Assembly (NCBI RefSeq): GCF_910591885.1
Contig: NC_063269.1
Span: forward strand, 1,736,001 to 1,800,000
DNA from: Bombus terrestris
Taxonomy: Eukaryota > Arthropoda > Insecta > Hymenoptera > Apidae
Direction: 5' to 3'
Length of the DNA stretch: 64,000 nucleotides
Shown here: one piece after another, positions 36,301-50,199 of the stretch
Layout: each line of letters opens with the position of its first letter
How positions within the stretch are numbered: the stretch's first letter is position 1
Made by a program: the position numbers and the translations under genes
The notes under the pieces: model-generated
Database searches by the model: none
Told to the model about the DNA's origin: nothing
Seen by the model: the letters and a program-made list of their open reading frames with translations, nothing else

Positions 36301-37224
36301 GGTTTATTAACTTCCCGCGTTCTGTCGTTATTCACAAGCGCTTTCTTTTGCTTCCTATTCGCTTCTGTTTCTTATTTAATACCGTGTTTAGAAAGCTTGC
36401 CAACTACTTTTTATATTTACCTACTTTTATATTTTTGCTCAATATTTATATCTTCCAAATATCATCGGAATATTCAGTCGTTAATTAACGAACAGAACTC
36501 GTTTAACGCCCAATTAGTTGTCACGATCGAGATATCAATTTTCAACATTGAAATTCGAACTAATAAATTGATAACAATCTCGCCCCCTCGTAACATACCT
36601 CCGTTTGAATCAACCTAACTATACCATAAATAAACCTAACGTAGTTGCTCGAAAAGAAAAGTTTCGCGGTAGCAACAAACATAAACTACTCACAATTATT
36701 GTATTCCTTGGAGATACAGTGGACAACGGCGACGAGAAACACGAGAGAGGAAAAAATGACGGAAACGTTGCGCGGGACCATGTCTGTTGCGATTTTCGGT
36801 GATCGTTTGCCGGTGCACAATGAAAAAGTGTCGCAGTGTCCGGGTATCGGGGCTTCTTTATACGTGGTTCGTTACGATTGCATCTTTCTCGTCGTTCAGT
36901 TTCGTTCTTTGTCTCGCCTTCCACCACCCCTTTGCTCGTCACCCGCCTTTCGGAGGCTCGAACATCGAGCAGCCGAGACTCGTGGCCGTCTATCGATACG
37001 ATTGTCGCGGCGGAAATCCAATGATAATGCGAGTACGAAGCCGAGTCGGCCCCGATGTGATTTTCAAGGTGATTTCTTCACACTTAATACGCCTGGCGAC
37101 GTGTGTCTTTCGGCGACTGGTCGGTCAAGGGCCAAGGGACAGATGCGTATCGATCACGATGCCATTGAGTCCGCGATTTTATCATCCGTCAAGGACTATA
37201 TATTTTTCACGCGCACTATTATTT

Positions 37225-37228
<4 letters not shown>

Positions 37229-37261
<33 letters not shown>
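37229..37261. repeat. (AT)n microsatellite
   Basis: About 16 uninterrupted AT dinucleotides. Confidence 0.95.
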
Positions 37262-37263
<2 letters not shown>

Positions 37264-37731
37264 TTTTTCAGAATGGTTTCGAGTGGAAAAGTTGACACGT
37301 CTGTATATTTTTAGTATACGTATTTGTGAATTTTTTCCCCGGAATAGGAAATTTGTGTTGCTCTCTGAGCCGCAAAGTAACGAATGACACGATGAATTTA
37401 TGAGTAGAGGATGTTTCATTGATTGTTACGAATGAAAGCTTTTTGCAGTTATGAAAGTTGCAGGTGTATAATTGAACGTACAATCGATCGTAAAATTCAT
37501 AGCGATTTTTGGTACATTTTTCTATTACGGTATGCGAGATCCGTAGGATGACACAAAAAGAGGAAAATGGTAGTGATATACCGATTGTGAGTCAAGGTTT
37601 ATGACACTTGACTGGCATGTGTTTTAATATGTAGTAAGTAAATACAGAAACGCGTCTTGAAGTCTTTGTATTTAAACACGGGCTTTAAAGATTATGAATG
37701 GCCTGAGCGTTACCACTCAAGTTATGGATTA

Positions 37732-37747
37732 CATATATATATATATG
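37732..37747. repeat. Short (AT)n microsatellite
   Basis: About eight AT dinucleotides in gene-free DNA. Confidence 0.8.
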
Positions 37748-39189
37748 TTATAAATTTGCGGTTTATTTACTTTTATACTGTAATAAAATTATTTCACAAA
37801 TAATTCATCGCTTTAATAGGTAATTACGTAGAAAATACCTCCTCTGAAAACTCAAGAAACGAGATTAGGATCGGTCTGAAATATTAAGATCTACGAGTCT
37901 CATATTCGAAACAAAGTCGGCAAACTAATGCTCTTGTCCACGTTTCTTTTAATTTTCCGCTACTCTCGAAAATGATCCTAATCTTAATTATTTAAGATCT
38001 GTTACTACATCGACACGACCTCGTTATATGACAGAATACAATCTTTTCCATAACCTTAGCTTCTTCTTAGATAAAATTAACTAATTACCCGTTCTACCAC
38101 TAGATGAATATTTAGATACGAAGAATGCCTTTGTCCCTTTCCTTCCGCCATTTATTTGCCCTTGTTAAACATTTTCTAGCCTCCGTGTTCAAACAACATA
38201 ATACCAGCATTAAGTTGTCCTAACGTTCACGTAATCACATCAAAATTAAAGCTGTTCATGGCGGGTAATCGTATTTCGTGCACGCATACGTTCTCCACGA
38301 CGTTGTTATCGCCGACAAACGACAATCGGATTATGTGCCTACGAATAATCACTGTGACAGGTGGTCAGGATAATCGGGGGCATGGAAGCTGTTGACCGCG
38401 TGCGTTTCGCTGTAGAACGATGCAACATTAGTAGATACAATCTCGTCATTAGATCCAAGCAAAATTTGGCCCATTTCTTGTCATGCTTGTACAAACGATA
38501 ACGTACGTTCCATTCCGGACGATCGAATCGCACAACGATTCCCGATTGAAAATTTGATCAAATATATTTGGTAATTAGTGGCGATTAATATTTCAATGGT
38601 TGAAATTGTGGACCGTGGACTCGTGCAAGTTTTTTGTTAGATAAGGAGGTAAAAGAGGTTTCTTTCGCTCGCGAATCGGTTCTAATCAATCGCCAGCGAA
38701 ATTGATTACTCCTTAAGAGAATTTTGCTGATTAAGTAAGACGAATTTTACAACTTTTCGGTATAACGAAGCTCCGCGATAGAAGTTCGAAGATAATCTTT
38801 CTTCGATTTATGACGAATATCGACGTAAATCATTGGAAAAGTAATTTATCGAATGTAATTCCATTTTTCAAAATGGTGGTGGTCTGTTTTTATTTTCATT
38901 TAATTTATTCTCCAAATTTACCAAATTTCTCTAGTACATTTTTGAAAAACTTCCTAACGTTTTTCTATCCAGCCTAAAATTCCACTAGAAATTATGAAAA
39001 TTTTATCTCCAAACTTATTCGCCCTTAAATAATTGTCTTAAAATATTCTGAATATTTCCAGCCATCAAGAATGCATCACATTTCCATCCTCAGTTGGAAA
39101 AATCGTAAAATCTTGGTCACGGAAGTTAAAAAATGGGAAATTTCTAAAACAGCCCTTGTTCTAGAACAACCCTTTTTCGTTAGCTCGGT

Positions 39190-39660
39190 AGTCACTTCTC
39201 AGGGTTCGGTTCACCACGGAGCACACAGGCGAAATCCGCTGCGTGTGCGGTCACGCATGCACACGTGCATACAGCAGCCGGTACGCCACGGGGAATATGA
39301 AAGCGAGAGTCACTCGACTGTTACTCCATCCACGTTCCTCTGAACTTGACCCACTCTTTGTCTCTCGCGAAGTAACGTGTTTCAGTCGCGCCTACGACGT
39401 AACGTCGCCGTCCCTCTTCCCACTCGTCGGCACTTTAGCCGGGCCTCACCTTCGTCGCGAGCAGCCGCTCGAGCTCTACCTGCGCCCGACAGGTACATCA
39501 CGAAATATTCCTGCAGCTGGTTTTAACCGGGTCAAGTTCGTTTTCAGACGACGGAGATCGGACCCGACCATTCCCCACGGACGCGGAACTGATAACGAGT
39601 CGCTCCTCTTCGCCAGAGACTTATCGTCTCTTCTGGTTTACACCGCTATCATAGCGGTCC
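39190..39660. other. GC-rich island with CACGTG/GCATGC motifs
   Basis: Dense in CpG compared with its flanks, with GCATGC and CACGTG near 39255-39267. Open frames overlap in several frames and none has a recognisable domain. A promoter or enhancer role is possible but unproven. Confidence 0.3.
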
Positions 39661-40734
39661 TATGAATCATTTTTCTTCGTTTATCTTTGTCTCCTTGCTT
39701 CCATGTAAATGCTGTAGTACTTGGGCTAATTGTTTTTTATCAGTTTTAACAGCGGTTCCACGGTGAATCTGTAGGGGTTGAAATAGGTCGATCAATCAAC
39801 CGATGAAGCTAATTCGATTTTTAAATTGTAGCAATCGTGAATTTGCGAATCTCAGGATTCTGACCGTGTCTTTCTAGGAGTTTTTGAAAATTTATGGTCT
39901 CCTCGAAAGGAAGGAAATCTATGTACGAAGCTTCGTTGTTCTTTATTCTTTTGGCTTCTGCAATTCTTACAAGAAATTGTTCTGTTCTCAGCTTTTTTAT
40001 TTTTTCAAGATTCGAGAAACATATATATTTATTTCTTGCGTTAAAGAATTATCAGGTGATTTTAGAAGAAGATGGATTCAAGCGTTAAAATAGTTAAATA
40101 CGATAGCAATATCTGAGATCATATTTGTTTTTATACGGTGCGTACGTGGCCAATGTTCGTTCGAACGACGTTTTTGGCGTTCAGTGCTAACTAATAGAAG
40201 GACGATGAAATATCTGAGCGGTTGTAATTTTAGTTCATGGCATCGCTTCGCCTATACACGCGGTGAGGTCGAAACCCTGTCTCTAGACGTGGAGTCACTG
40301 ACATCGTGAGGTCGACGAAAACGAAATTTAGTTCGGTGCACTTGAGATAGAAACGACCTTCGCAGCCCCTGACAATAAGTCACTATCCTATGTTTAATCA
40401 TTCGTTCCGCTCAAAATAAATAGTTATTCCGAAGTCGTTCTCATTGATGAATATTCTTATTTTGACTATAAAGAAATTTTTAATTGAAACGTAGGTACAT
40501 TGGGCCACACAATGCAATTCTTTTCGAAACAAACGAATTAGACGCGACTGATTTATTTTCTATCAATTTTGTATTTCATATACAACAGTTTCTATCGAGT
40601 ATCGGTGGACAAACTTTAAAACGATCAAAGTCTCCAGTTATATGAAATTTTCGGCTTGTTCACGGGTATTTCTGTAGCCAGGAAATTTCACTTTCCCTTA
40701 ACGTTGTTTGATACGGTTACCGGAACACACACGA

Positions 40735-40812
40735 GCAGAGAGAGAGAGGGAGAAGGAGAGAGAGAGAGTGTGTGTGTGTGCGCGTGTGTGTGACAGAGAA
40801 AGAGAAAGAGAG
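40735..40812. repeat. (GA)n-(GT)n compound microsatellite
   Basis: AGAG blocks followed by about seven TG dinucleotides, a CGCG interruption, more TG, then AGAGAA blocks. The Glu/Arg- and Val/Cys-rich open frames across it are artefacts. Confidence 0.9.
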
Positions 40813-41992
40813 TCTTGGGTCAAACGTGTTCCGGCAGAAATGGCGTCAAAACGCCGGCGGGAATCGCCTCTCGCGACGAGAATCGAATTGTATAGAAGTC
40901 GAAAGCCTGCGAGGCCTCAACTACAGACTATCAATGGACTGCATAGAATGTTGCGAATCAAATTACACACGGTGTGGGAAATAGCGAGTACAAGTTGCTT
41001 GGCTAGCCAATCACTGGCCGATTCATGGGAAAGAAAATCAAATTTTGTTGATGCCGAGTGCAGAACGACATCGTAATGTCACATCGGATAAATCTGCAAA
41101 ATATTTTCACTTTTAGTCTAGTTTTTCGTCTCTCAGCTCAGATTTGTCAACTAGAGTTTCAATCCTCTATCGATTTTTCCATAACAGCAATCTTAATGAC
41201 TTTTATGATATTCAAATGTCCCTGTCTCTTTAATGACAACGATTTGAATGCCTTCGACTTTCGAATGTCTTTGACTATGAGTAACACGACCTCAACGACC
41301 GCTGCAACTATCAAATGATCTAGACTTTCTATGACATAAGCTTGTTGATCTCCTGTGGGCCTTGAACGATCTTGACCGTCAATGGCGTAACCTTATTTTT
41401 CAAGTAGTCTTCTCTGAAAAGGAAAGACATTATCATCCAATTATAAGCTTCCATTAACTTCGAAAAACCATACGAGAACGAGATAGACACGAAAATGAAG
41501 TTGGTGCGCGACATTTTAAGATACAGCTTGCAGCTTCGTTCGTGATATATTATCTACAGCGTCTATTTGATATGCACATAATTTGATTGTTCCCAGTGAT
41601 GGACGGGCGCGCTATTTTATTTCGCGGATTTCATTGAATCTTGTCGCATTTTCAGACGTGTTTTGTTCTCTCGCTAACCGGTTTACACATCTGTTAAGCT
41701 TGTTATCGATCGAGCTCGAATTTTTGCAATCGTTTCCCCTCATTTCTTTCTACTTCTATTTCCTATATAACTCGTAAAAATGCTTGCCAACGAAAATGTC
41801 TCGCGCGCTCTATCATATGACACAATATCGTTCCCATTTTATCACGTAGTTCCTTTTCAACATTTCAAAATTTACATAAATGTACATAAATCATCGATAA
41901 CTATAGTATCAACAATTTCTATGGAAAAGACCAGCAGAATTCTCTGCGTATTATATTTATCATCGAAAAATAACAACCTAAAGCTAAAGGGT

Positions 41993-42023
41993 AATTTATT
42001 TTATTTATTTATTTATTTATTTG
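41993..42023. repeat. (TTTA)n microsatellite
   Basis: About seven tandem TTTA tetranucleotides. Confidence 0.85.
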
Positions 42024-45000
42024 CGCACGTACAGCTTCATCCGCATATAAACAAATAGGCCGGAAGCGTGGAAATATCAGTAGTTGCAAAGGAAACAGAA
42101 AAACGTGATAATCAAACAGAAGAAAAAAATGGAAAAAATGGTCCGTGTTGTAACGATAATCGCCATCGATAAAATAAATTAGGATAACAAAGAGTACAGT
42201 TTCCATAATTCGAGAAATATCGTCATAAATCATACTCGCGTCAATATTTTGAGATTACGATTCTTATTATCATCAAACCCATGTGGGAGTTTGCGTGCTA
42301 GATGTTGGTTGTATCGGCGTCGTTCTTCGTGAAACGACTCGCAATGTCATGTGCACGAAATGTCCCGTGTGACAGAGTGACTGGTGACGAATCATTGCAT
42401 ACGAATGATAACGTGACATTGCTGCATCGACGTGATTACGACTTCGATATGTTGTCGGAATAAACTGGCAACCTGGTTTAAACACGACCTAGTCCTCCTG
42501 CCCTGGAAAGGTGTTCGTATCGTTGTTGTCTGCGGCGTGTTATCAGCACGAAAGCCAATAGCGAGTCGAGACCGTGGAAACGTGTACTTAATCTATCACG
42601 AGCAATGTATTTCCCGATTATATTGTCGGCCAATTTATTACACCTTTCAGATACCCCTGCGTATACAGATGCATAGAAGGCTTTGGCGGATAGTCAATGG
42701 AAAATATAAAAATGGTGACGGTGATTTGCTTCAACTACGACATCGAGATTCATGTTGATAACTGTTTTCGAGAATTATTCATTTCCGAAGATTCTTTGAT
42801 TACGAGGATAATTAATTACACACGGTGTTTATAAATACGTAGGTGCAGTTAGGAAAATCGATTCTAAATGTGAAGACAATGAAACGAGCGTATAGGTTTT
42901 AGACAAGACATATCTTTAAGGAATGTTTTGTATGCGCGTGCACCTTCCTATAGAGAAGAAATATTATTATTATTAGATCAAAGAGGATTTGTGATTACAT
43001 TTTCTTATTGGTTCCTTAATCATCGTCGCATTTTGTACGAAATCTACAAACAATCTTCCTCGATTCTATCATTTATTTCAAAATCCTACCAAATTAATGA
43101 CATTTCTCTGTTACAGACATCTTCAATCAAAGCTATATATATTTAAGTAAAAGATTCTCCTATTCTTCTGACAAATTCTATCTTTAATGAGTTAAAAACT
43201 ATTATAAAATGATCACTTGTGTATATGCAAATTCATCATGGGATCAAAGCTATGAAACATATAGCATGGTAATTTCTCTTTCATATTCCTGTTCACTTTG
43301 AACTTTTACTTTCGAGCCTACCCGACGTACCCTATCGACACGTCCGTGTCCGTTAAATTCCAGGAGGCAAAGAATCCTGTCGCGGACGTCCCGGTTTCCA
43401 ATAATACAACGCGGGGTGGCGTCTTCCTCGCAGCGCGGATTGAAGAAACGGATATCGAAACGGAGCGAACTATCTCCTTGGCACGGAACTCGAAAGGAAT
43501 TCATTCACGCTCGCTGGTCTCCATCGAATCGTGCTATTCCGTCAATTCGAACGGGAAGTCTCTTTGTGCTCGGCTTCATTGTTCGGTCATCGAACGCGTC
43601 CAAGTGTCGAAGTGGTCGCCGCCTCGGTCGGGTTACGCGGTATCAGTTATATAGAAACGAGTCGTGGAACTTTGTCGAATAACTTTAACGAGACACGAAT
43701 AAATAAATCGAAGATCGTTATCAGACAGAGATTTATGCTGTTTTCTTTCGCACAGCCTCTTTGTACCGGTTAGAATCTTTCTCGATTTCTTCGTTCGCCA
43801 GTATTTGTTTTTCATTTCGTACCAGCGAAGAGACTCGTGGTTATTTTCTAGTATTTTCTGTCGCGTTCGGATATCGTTAGATAGAATAGAATAATTTTGT
43901 AGAGCGTAAGATTTATCGCTGTAATGAGAAATTAGCTTTCCAAACTTTTGATCGTTTCGTTTATCAAGCGGGGCTTATATTAGAAATTCGTTAATAATAC
44001 TCTTACTTTGTTCCCGATTGTAGCATCTATTTCTGTGAATTAAGGGGAAGAAAAGTTTGTTACTAGTTCTTCGACAGATACGAGGACTACTCCGAGAGAA
44101 TTATGGGCACGAGCGAAATCGATCGAGATGATCGGATTGGATACGCCATCGCCGACGATTGATTCTTCTTACTGGCGCACATTATCCAAGTATCCGAAAT
44201 CGATGCTGTCTTCGGTGAGTTATGTTATTAGACCCGAAGCTATGAAATGTATCTACCGTTTGAGACCGATAGGTCTGAGGGGTCAGATCTATTGTTATCG
44301 TTTGAATATTCCTGATTCAAAGGTTGGAACATTGACGGAAGAGCAGGGAAATTTGAAGGTTCAGTGGATTCGCTCGGTAATATGAATTTCTTCAAAAGAT
44401 GTACTTCATGCATGAGATGTTTAAAATTTATGAAGGTAAAAGCGGAAGAATTTTCAATCTTCGAGGCCTCTACGTTTCACCCTCTACGTACGAGATCGGT
44501 TTGAAAAAAAAGGATCTTGCAATTTGAGACTTTACATTCTTTCACGGAACCGCTCTTTTCTCATATCGCTCCTTATAGATTATTTTATATTATATTAAAA
44601 GATCTTTACATAAAAATCGCTTTCGTACTTTGTGGTGTATTTAGATCCAATTCACTTGGTTCATAATACGTTCGTTGTAGTATTACGTTCCGTGATTCCT
44701 GTACAATACCTATTGACGCCTTTATTATTACAAATGACGAATCACGCTGTTCTACGATTGCCTAAACCAAAAGTACCGCATCGACGCGTGAAATTTCAAA
44801 TTTCTTCCGTGTCCATCGCGAGTACGAAACGATCGAAAATCGTCACGTTTCCGGGCCAGCAAATTGCGATCGCACAGCCACCCTTTCAAACGGCGACACG
44901 CAGCCATATCGAAAGTAATAGTTGCGCGGTTTAGTTACCGTCATCACTCGGCTATGACATTTATCGCGACCGAATAAAGCACCAACACTCGTACCTTTCG

Positions 45001-48000
45001 TTCATTCATCGACATCGACGCGACCATGTCGAGAATTTTTTTTCATTTCTGCATCACGTTTACCATCGCCACGCCGGGAAATCGAATCGAAATTAAACGA
45101 ACACGGCCACGACAAGGACAGGGTAGCGACGCACATATCCCACCCCCTGGCCCATTTTGTTTTACCTTTTTTCAACTCCTCTTTTCTTCGTTTTTTTGTC
45201 CATTTTGTTTCATCCTACCTTTTGGTTGTCCGTTTGCTTTTTTCTTTCGGCTTGTCCCTTTTTCTCCGTTTGAATCGTCGCTCGTTCACCCTTTTCACTC
45301 GCGTATGCACGCCTTCCATTACAATCGTTTTCACCAATTTTGTTCGGCGACTCGTGTATTTACGAGTAATAGCAGCTCCGAGCTCTGTGTCTCTTTCTCT
45401 ACTAGTAGATTACATGCCGATCTGCCGATGACACTCTCGCCTTAGGTAGAAATTGTTTGTAGGATCAGCTCGTTTTTCGTCGGATAAAGAGTGGATGCGA
45501 GTAACGAGAAAAACCGTACAGTGTTCAATTAATTCTCTCATCGATTTGTACGCTTTGAAAAATACGCCAGGGAGCACGAAGTTTTCTACGCAACGCGATC
45601 AATATACACGTTACGATAAAAAGTGCCACTACGTTCCTGTTCATCAGCCAACAATTACAGCTTAAGTTACTTTAATCTAAAGAGATAGATCGCATTTCTA
45701 ATCCGACGGTCATACGATATCTTCGGAAAGAAATCGTGTAGAGCATTTTACTTCTTTAATAATTTCTTTAATAATTTTTTAATAATTCGTAAGAGAACAT
45801 GGGAATACACCTTGCGTATTTTCCCAGCAAGAAAACAATAATATTGTCATTTCTCTCGTAAAAGTTCCTGTCGGATTTGTGTCACGAGCAGCCCACCTTC
45901 TAAAATCTTTGACCGAAAGACCCAATGTAAAGCAGTCATCTGTTGGAAAATTTTTCGTGCACCCAATGCAAACAATGTCCCACAGTTGCCCCCTGTTCCG
46001 TAGAGAAATCATTCTTTTCGCACAGTTCGAGTAAATTAGTAAAGTTTGTAAGTTTGAACGGCCGCAATTTACCCTACGAGATTGCCGAGGTATAATTCGA
46101 TATCCTTCGCGACACTGTTTCACTTCCGCCTCCTGCTTCAACCTGTTCGCTCAACATGCAAACTATTCAGAACAACACCGGCTCAACGAAGGTTCTTGGT
46201 GGATTCTAGCAGGCAAGCCAGGAAAATGGACGAATTAACATTTAAAGGACGATTTTAGCCGTGTAAAACCTGCCCTTTTTATCTCCGGCTGCTTTTTCTC
46301 TGCGAATATCCAGCGATATCCGTCTCTCTCCGTGAAGATGAGAAGTCTCTAGGAAACACGTGGACCAGAAACTGGTAACACGATGGGTGCACGACGATGG
46401 CCGCTGGTACGCGAAGAATAGAGATTTTCCTGATTAGAGGGGCTGATCGGCTGAGCTTTCTTGGAAACGGAGGGCTAATGAAACGTTTGTAATCGTAACT
46501 GGGAGGAAACGAGCAGTTTGCGCGACGTGAACGTTCAGCGGTTGAACGCTCGAAGAATCTTCGAGTTTCCAACCGGTCTTGAATAATAAAAGAAAAAAGT
46601 TTCCAACGTGAATGTAATGAAGATGCAATGGGGCGAACGAAAACTCAATGCACGTACGACGACGTGGGTGAAACGTATGTTTCTAAATTCAATTAGAGGC
46701 GTTGCGTTGCTCTATTATTGTGTAGTCTTCGGAGGGTGTATCGTCGGATGAGTTGAGTACACAGAGATGGGAAAAACTTTGAGTAATTGAAGTCTTTCGC
46801 GAAATTATGGATAATTGTACGATAGTGATGAATTTAAAACACAGTTAGCTGTTCGATATTTGAATATACGGTTTTAGGAAATGACCTTCTTCCTATTTCT
46901 ATATAGGGTTAAGCGTTTTGAAAAAAATGTCCTTTCTTCGCGAAGTTGAGTGTTCGTTATTTCGTGAATACTTAACCTCGTTCATTTTTTAGCCTTGGTT
47001 TACTTATATGCCGTGCATGGTCTTTAAAACACGTATTATGAGACGAGAAAAATAGTCGGATGACATAATTGAGATCTTTAATAAAGAATTACAATTAGCT
47101 ACGTGGCAGAGTGGAAAAGTTAGTTACATTCCCTTAGAGATTTTTATTTGTAGGAGATATCACGATAAAGGTTGGTGGCTTCAATGATTATTACTTTGTC
47201 TCTAGAGTTTTATTAACAGGAAAATTTCATTTGTTTTCAGTCGTGAAGGGTACGTTGTCGGTTGGGAGTTGAATCCAAATAGGAAGCCGGCGTAGTGATT
47301 CGGTCTTTCTGCGGCGAAAAAAGTGTAACTCCACTGAAACTCATCGCCAATTCAGTGAGGTGTATGGTGATAATACGATATCGCAAAATAACGCAATTCG
47401 ATCGAGGACGAGCGTACGAATATCAAAAAAAAGTTATCGGCAGGGAAAACTGTCAACTTGGTCGACAAATGACAACGCACGTCACCGGGAAATTTTACGA
47501 AACAAGCATAGAAGAACTAACTATAACTGTTGAAATTAGAAATATAGCCATAAATGCTGAATATCTTTTTTTAAGGCGAGTACAACCAATTTTTCTAGCT
47601 TGCCTCGTATTATTTTTACAAATTTATTTCGTGTCGAAGTAATTACTTGAAGAAAAACTCTACACCTTTTCTATTGTATATCCATGACATGGAGACCGCA
47701 GTCACGAAGAAAATAGAATTTAGTGAAATAAAAAATTCTATTGTGCCCCTCAATATAAATTTTGTTTTGGAATACAAGGTCTAGAAACAAAAGAGTTACA
47801 AGTAGATTTCTATTGCTGTTTTTTATAGGTCCATATTATTGTGTCCTTCAATATAAATTTTGTTTTGGAACACAAGGTCTAGAAACAAGAGAGCTATAAG
47901 TAGATTTCTATTGCTGTTTTTTATAGGTCCATATTATTGTGCCCATTAATGTAAATTTTGTTTTGGATCACAAGGTCTAGAAACAAGAAAGCTATAAGTA

Positions 48001-50199
48001 GATTTCTATTGCTGTTTCTTGTAGGTCCATATTATTGTGCCCTTCAATATAAATTTTGTTTTGGATTGCAAGGTCTAGAAACAAAAGAATAATAAGTAGA
48101 TATCTATTGCTGTTTCTTGTAGGCCCATATTATTGTGCCCCTCAATATAAATTTTGTTTTGGATCACAAGGTCTAGAAACAAGAAAGCTATAAGTAGATT
48201 TCTATTGCTATTTCTTGTACGTCCATATTATTGTGCCCTTTAATGTAAATTTTGTTTAGGATCACAAGGTCTAGAAACAAGAAAGCTATAAGTAGATTTC
48301 TATTGCTATTTCTTGTACGTCCATATTATTGTGCCCTTTAATGTAAATTTTGTTTTGGATCACAAGGTCTTGAAACAAGAAAGCTATAAGTAGATTTCTA
48401 TTGCTATTTCTTGTACGTCCATATTATTGTGCCCTTTAATGTAAATTTTGTTTTGGATCACAAGGTCTAGAAACAAGAAAGCTATAAGTAGATTTCTATT
48501 GCTCTTTCTTGTACGTCCATATTATTGTGCCCTTTAATGTAAATTTTGTTTTGGATCACAAGGTCTAGAAACAAGAAAGCTATAAGTAGATTTCTATTGC
48601 TATTTCTTGTACGTCCATATTATTGTGCCCTTTAATGTAAATTTTGTTTTGGATCACAATGTCTAGAAACAAGAAAGCTATAAGTAGATTTCTATTGCTA
48701 TTTCTTGTACGTCCATATTATTGTGCCCTTTAATGTAAATTTTGTTTTGGATCACAAGGTCTAGAAACAAGAAAGCTATAAGTAGATTTCTATTGCTGTT
48801 TCTTGTAGGCCCATATTATTGTGCCCTTCAATATAAATTTGTTTTGGATTGCAAGGTCGAGAAACAAAAGAGTTATAAGTAGATTTCTATTGCTGTTTTT
48901 TGTAGGTCCATATTATTGTGCCCTTCAATATAAATTTTGTTTTGGAACACAAGGTCTACAAACAAGAGAGCTATAAGTAGATTACTATTGCTGTTTTTTG
49001 TAGGTCCATATTATTGTTCCCTTCAATATAAATTTTGTTTTGGAACACAAGGTCTAGAAACAAGAGAGCTATAAGTAGATTTCTATTGCTGTTTCTTGTA
49101 GGCCCATATTATTGTGCCCTTCAATATAAATTTTGTTTTGGATTGCAAGGTCTAGAAACAAAAGAGTAATAAATACATTTCTATTGCTATTTCTTGTACG
49201 TCCATATTATTGTGCCCTTTAATGTAAATTTTGTTTTGTATCACAAGGTCTAGAAACAAGAAAGCTATAAGTAGATTTCTATTGCTGTTTCTTGTAGGCA
49301 CATATTATTGTGCCCTTCAATATAAATTTTGTTTTGGATTGCAAGGTCTAGAAACAAAAGAGTAATAAATAGATTTCTATTGCTATTTCTTGTACGTCCA
49401 TATTATTGTGCCCTTTAATGTAAATTTTGTTTTGGATCACAAGGTCTAGAAACAAGAAAGCTATAAGAAGATTTCTATTGCTATTTCTTGTACGTCCATA
49501 TTATTGTGCCCTTTAATGTAAATTTTGTTTTGGATCACAAGGTCTAGAAACAAGAAAGCTATAAGTAGATTTCTATTGCTGTTTCTTGTAGGCCCATATT
49601 ATTGTGCCCTTCAATATAAATTTGTTTTGGATTGCAAGGTCTAGAAACAAAAGAGTTATAAGTAGATTTCTATTGCTGTTTTTTGTAGGTCCATATTATT
49701 GTGCCCTTCAATATAAATTTTGTTTTGGAACACAAGGTCTACAAACAAGAGAGCTATAAGTAGATTACTATTGCTGTTTTTTGTAGGTCCATATTATTGT
49801 TCCCTTCAATATAAATTTTGTTTTGGAACACAAGGTCTAGAAACAAGAGAGCTATAAGTAGATTTCAATTGCTGTTTCTTGTCGGCCCATATTATTGTGC
49901 CCTTCAATATAAATTTTGTTTTGGATTGCAAGGTCTAGAAACAAAAGAGTAATAAATAGATTTCTATTGCTATTTCTTGTACGTCCATATTATTGTGCCC
50001 TTTAATGTAAATTTTGTTTTGGATCACAAGGTCTAGAAACAAGAAAGCTATAAGTAGAATTCTATTGCTATTTCTTGTACGTCCATGTTATTGTGCCCTT
50101 TAATGTAAATTTTGTTTTGGATCACAAGGTCTAGAAACAAGAAAGCTATAAGTAGATTTCTATTGCTGTTTCTTGTAGGCCCATATTATTGTGCCCTTC

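Larger units (their letters stand above)
31217..47735. other. 16.5-kb gene-free CpG-rich region
   Basis: Between the protease and the satellite array I find no exon set with homology and splice continuity. The protease 5' exon may lie in this interval or beyond. GC-rich islands at about 32560-33300, 36720-37180 and 39190-39660 contain the longest open frames, but these overlap in several frames and both strands, which is what GC-rich non-coding DNA does. Microsatellites are listed separately. Distant enhancers, long non-coding RNA or unrecognised short exons cannot be excluded. Confidence 0.5.

Noticed and set aside
36645..37314. Two overlapping open frames of 205 and 175 codons
   Set aside because: They run in different frames through the same GC-rich stretch and end in the AT microsatellite as Tyr/Ile repeats. 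No family resemblance.
44128..44385. 85-codon open frame in gene-free DNA
   Set aside because: Unlike a known family, no splice partners, and comparable in length to random open frames in this composition.
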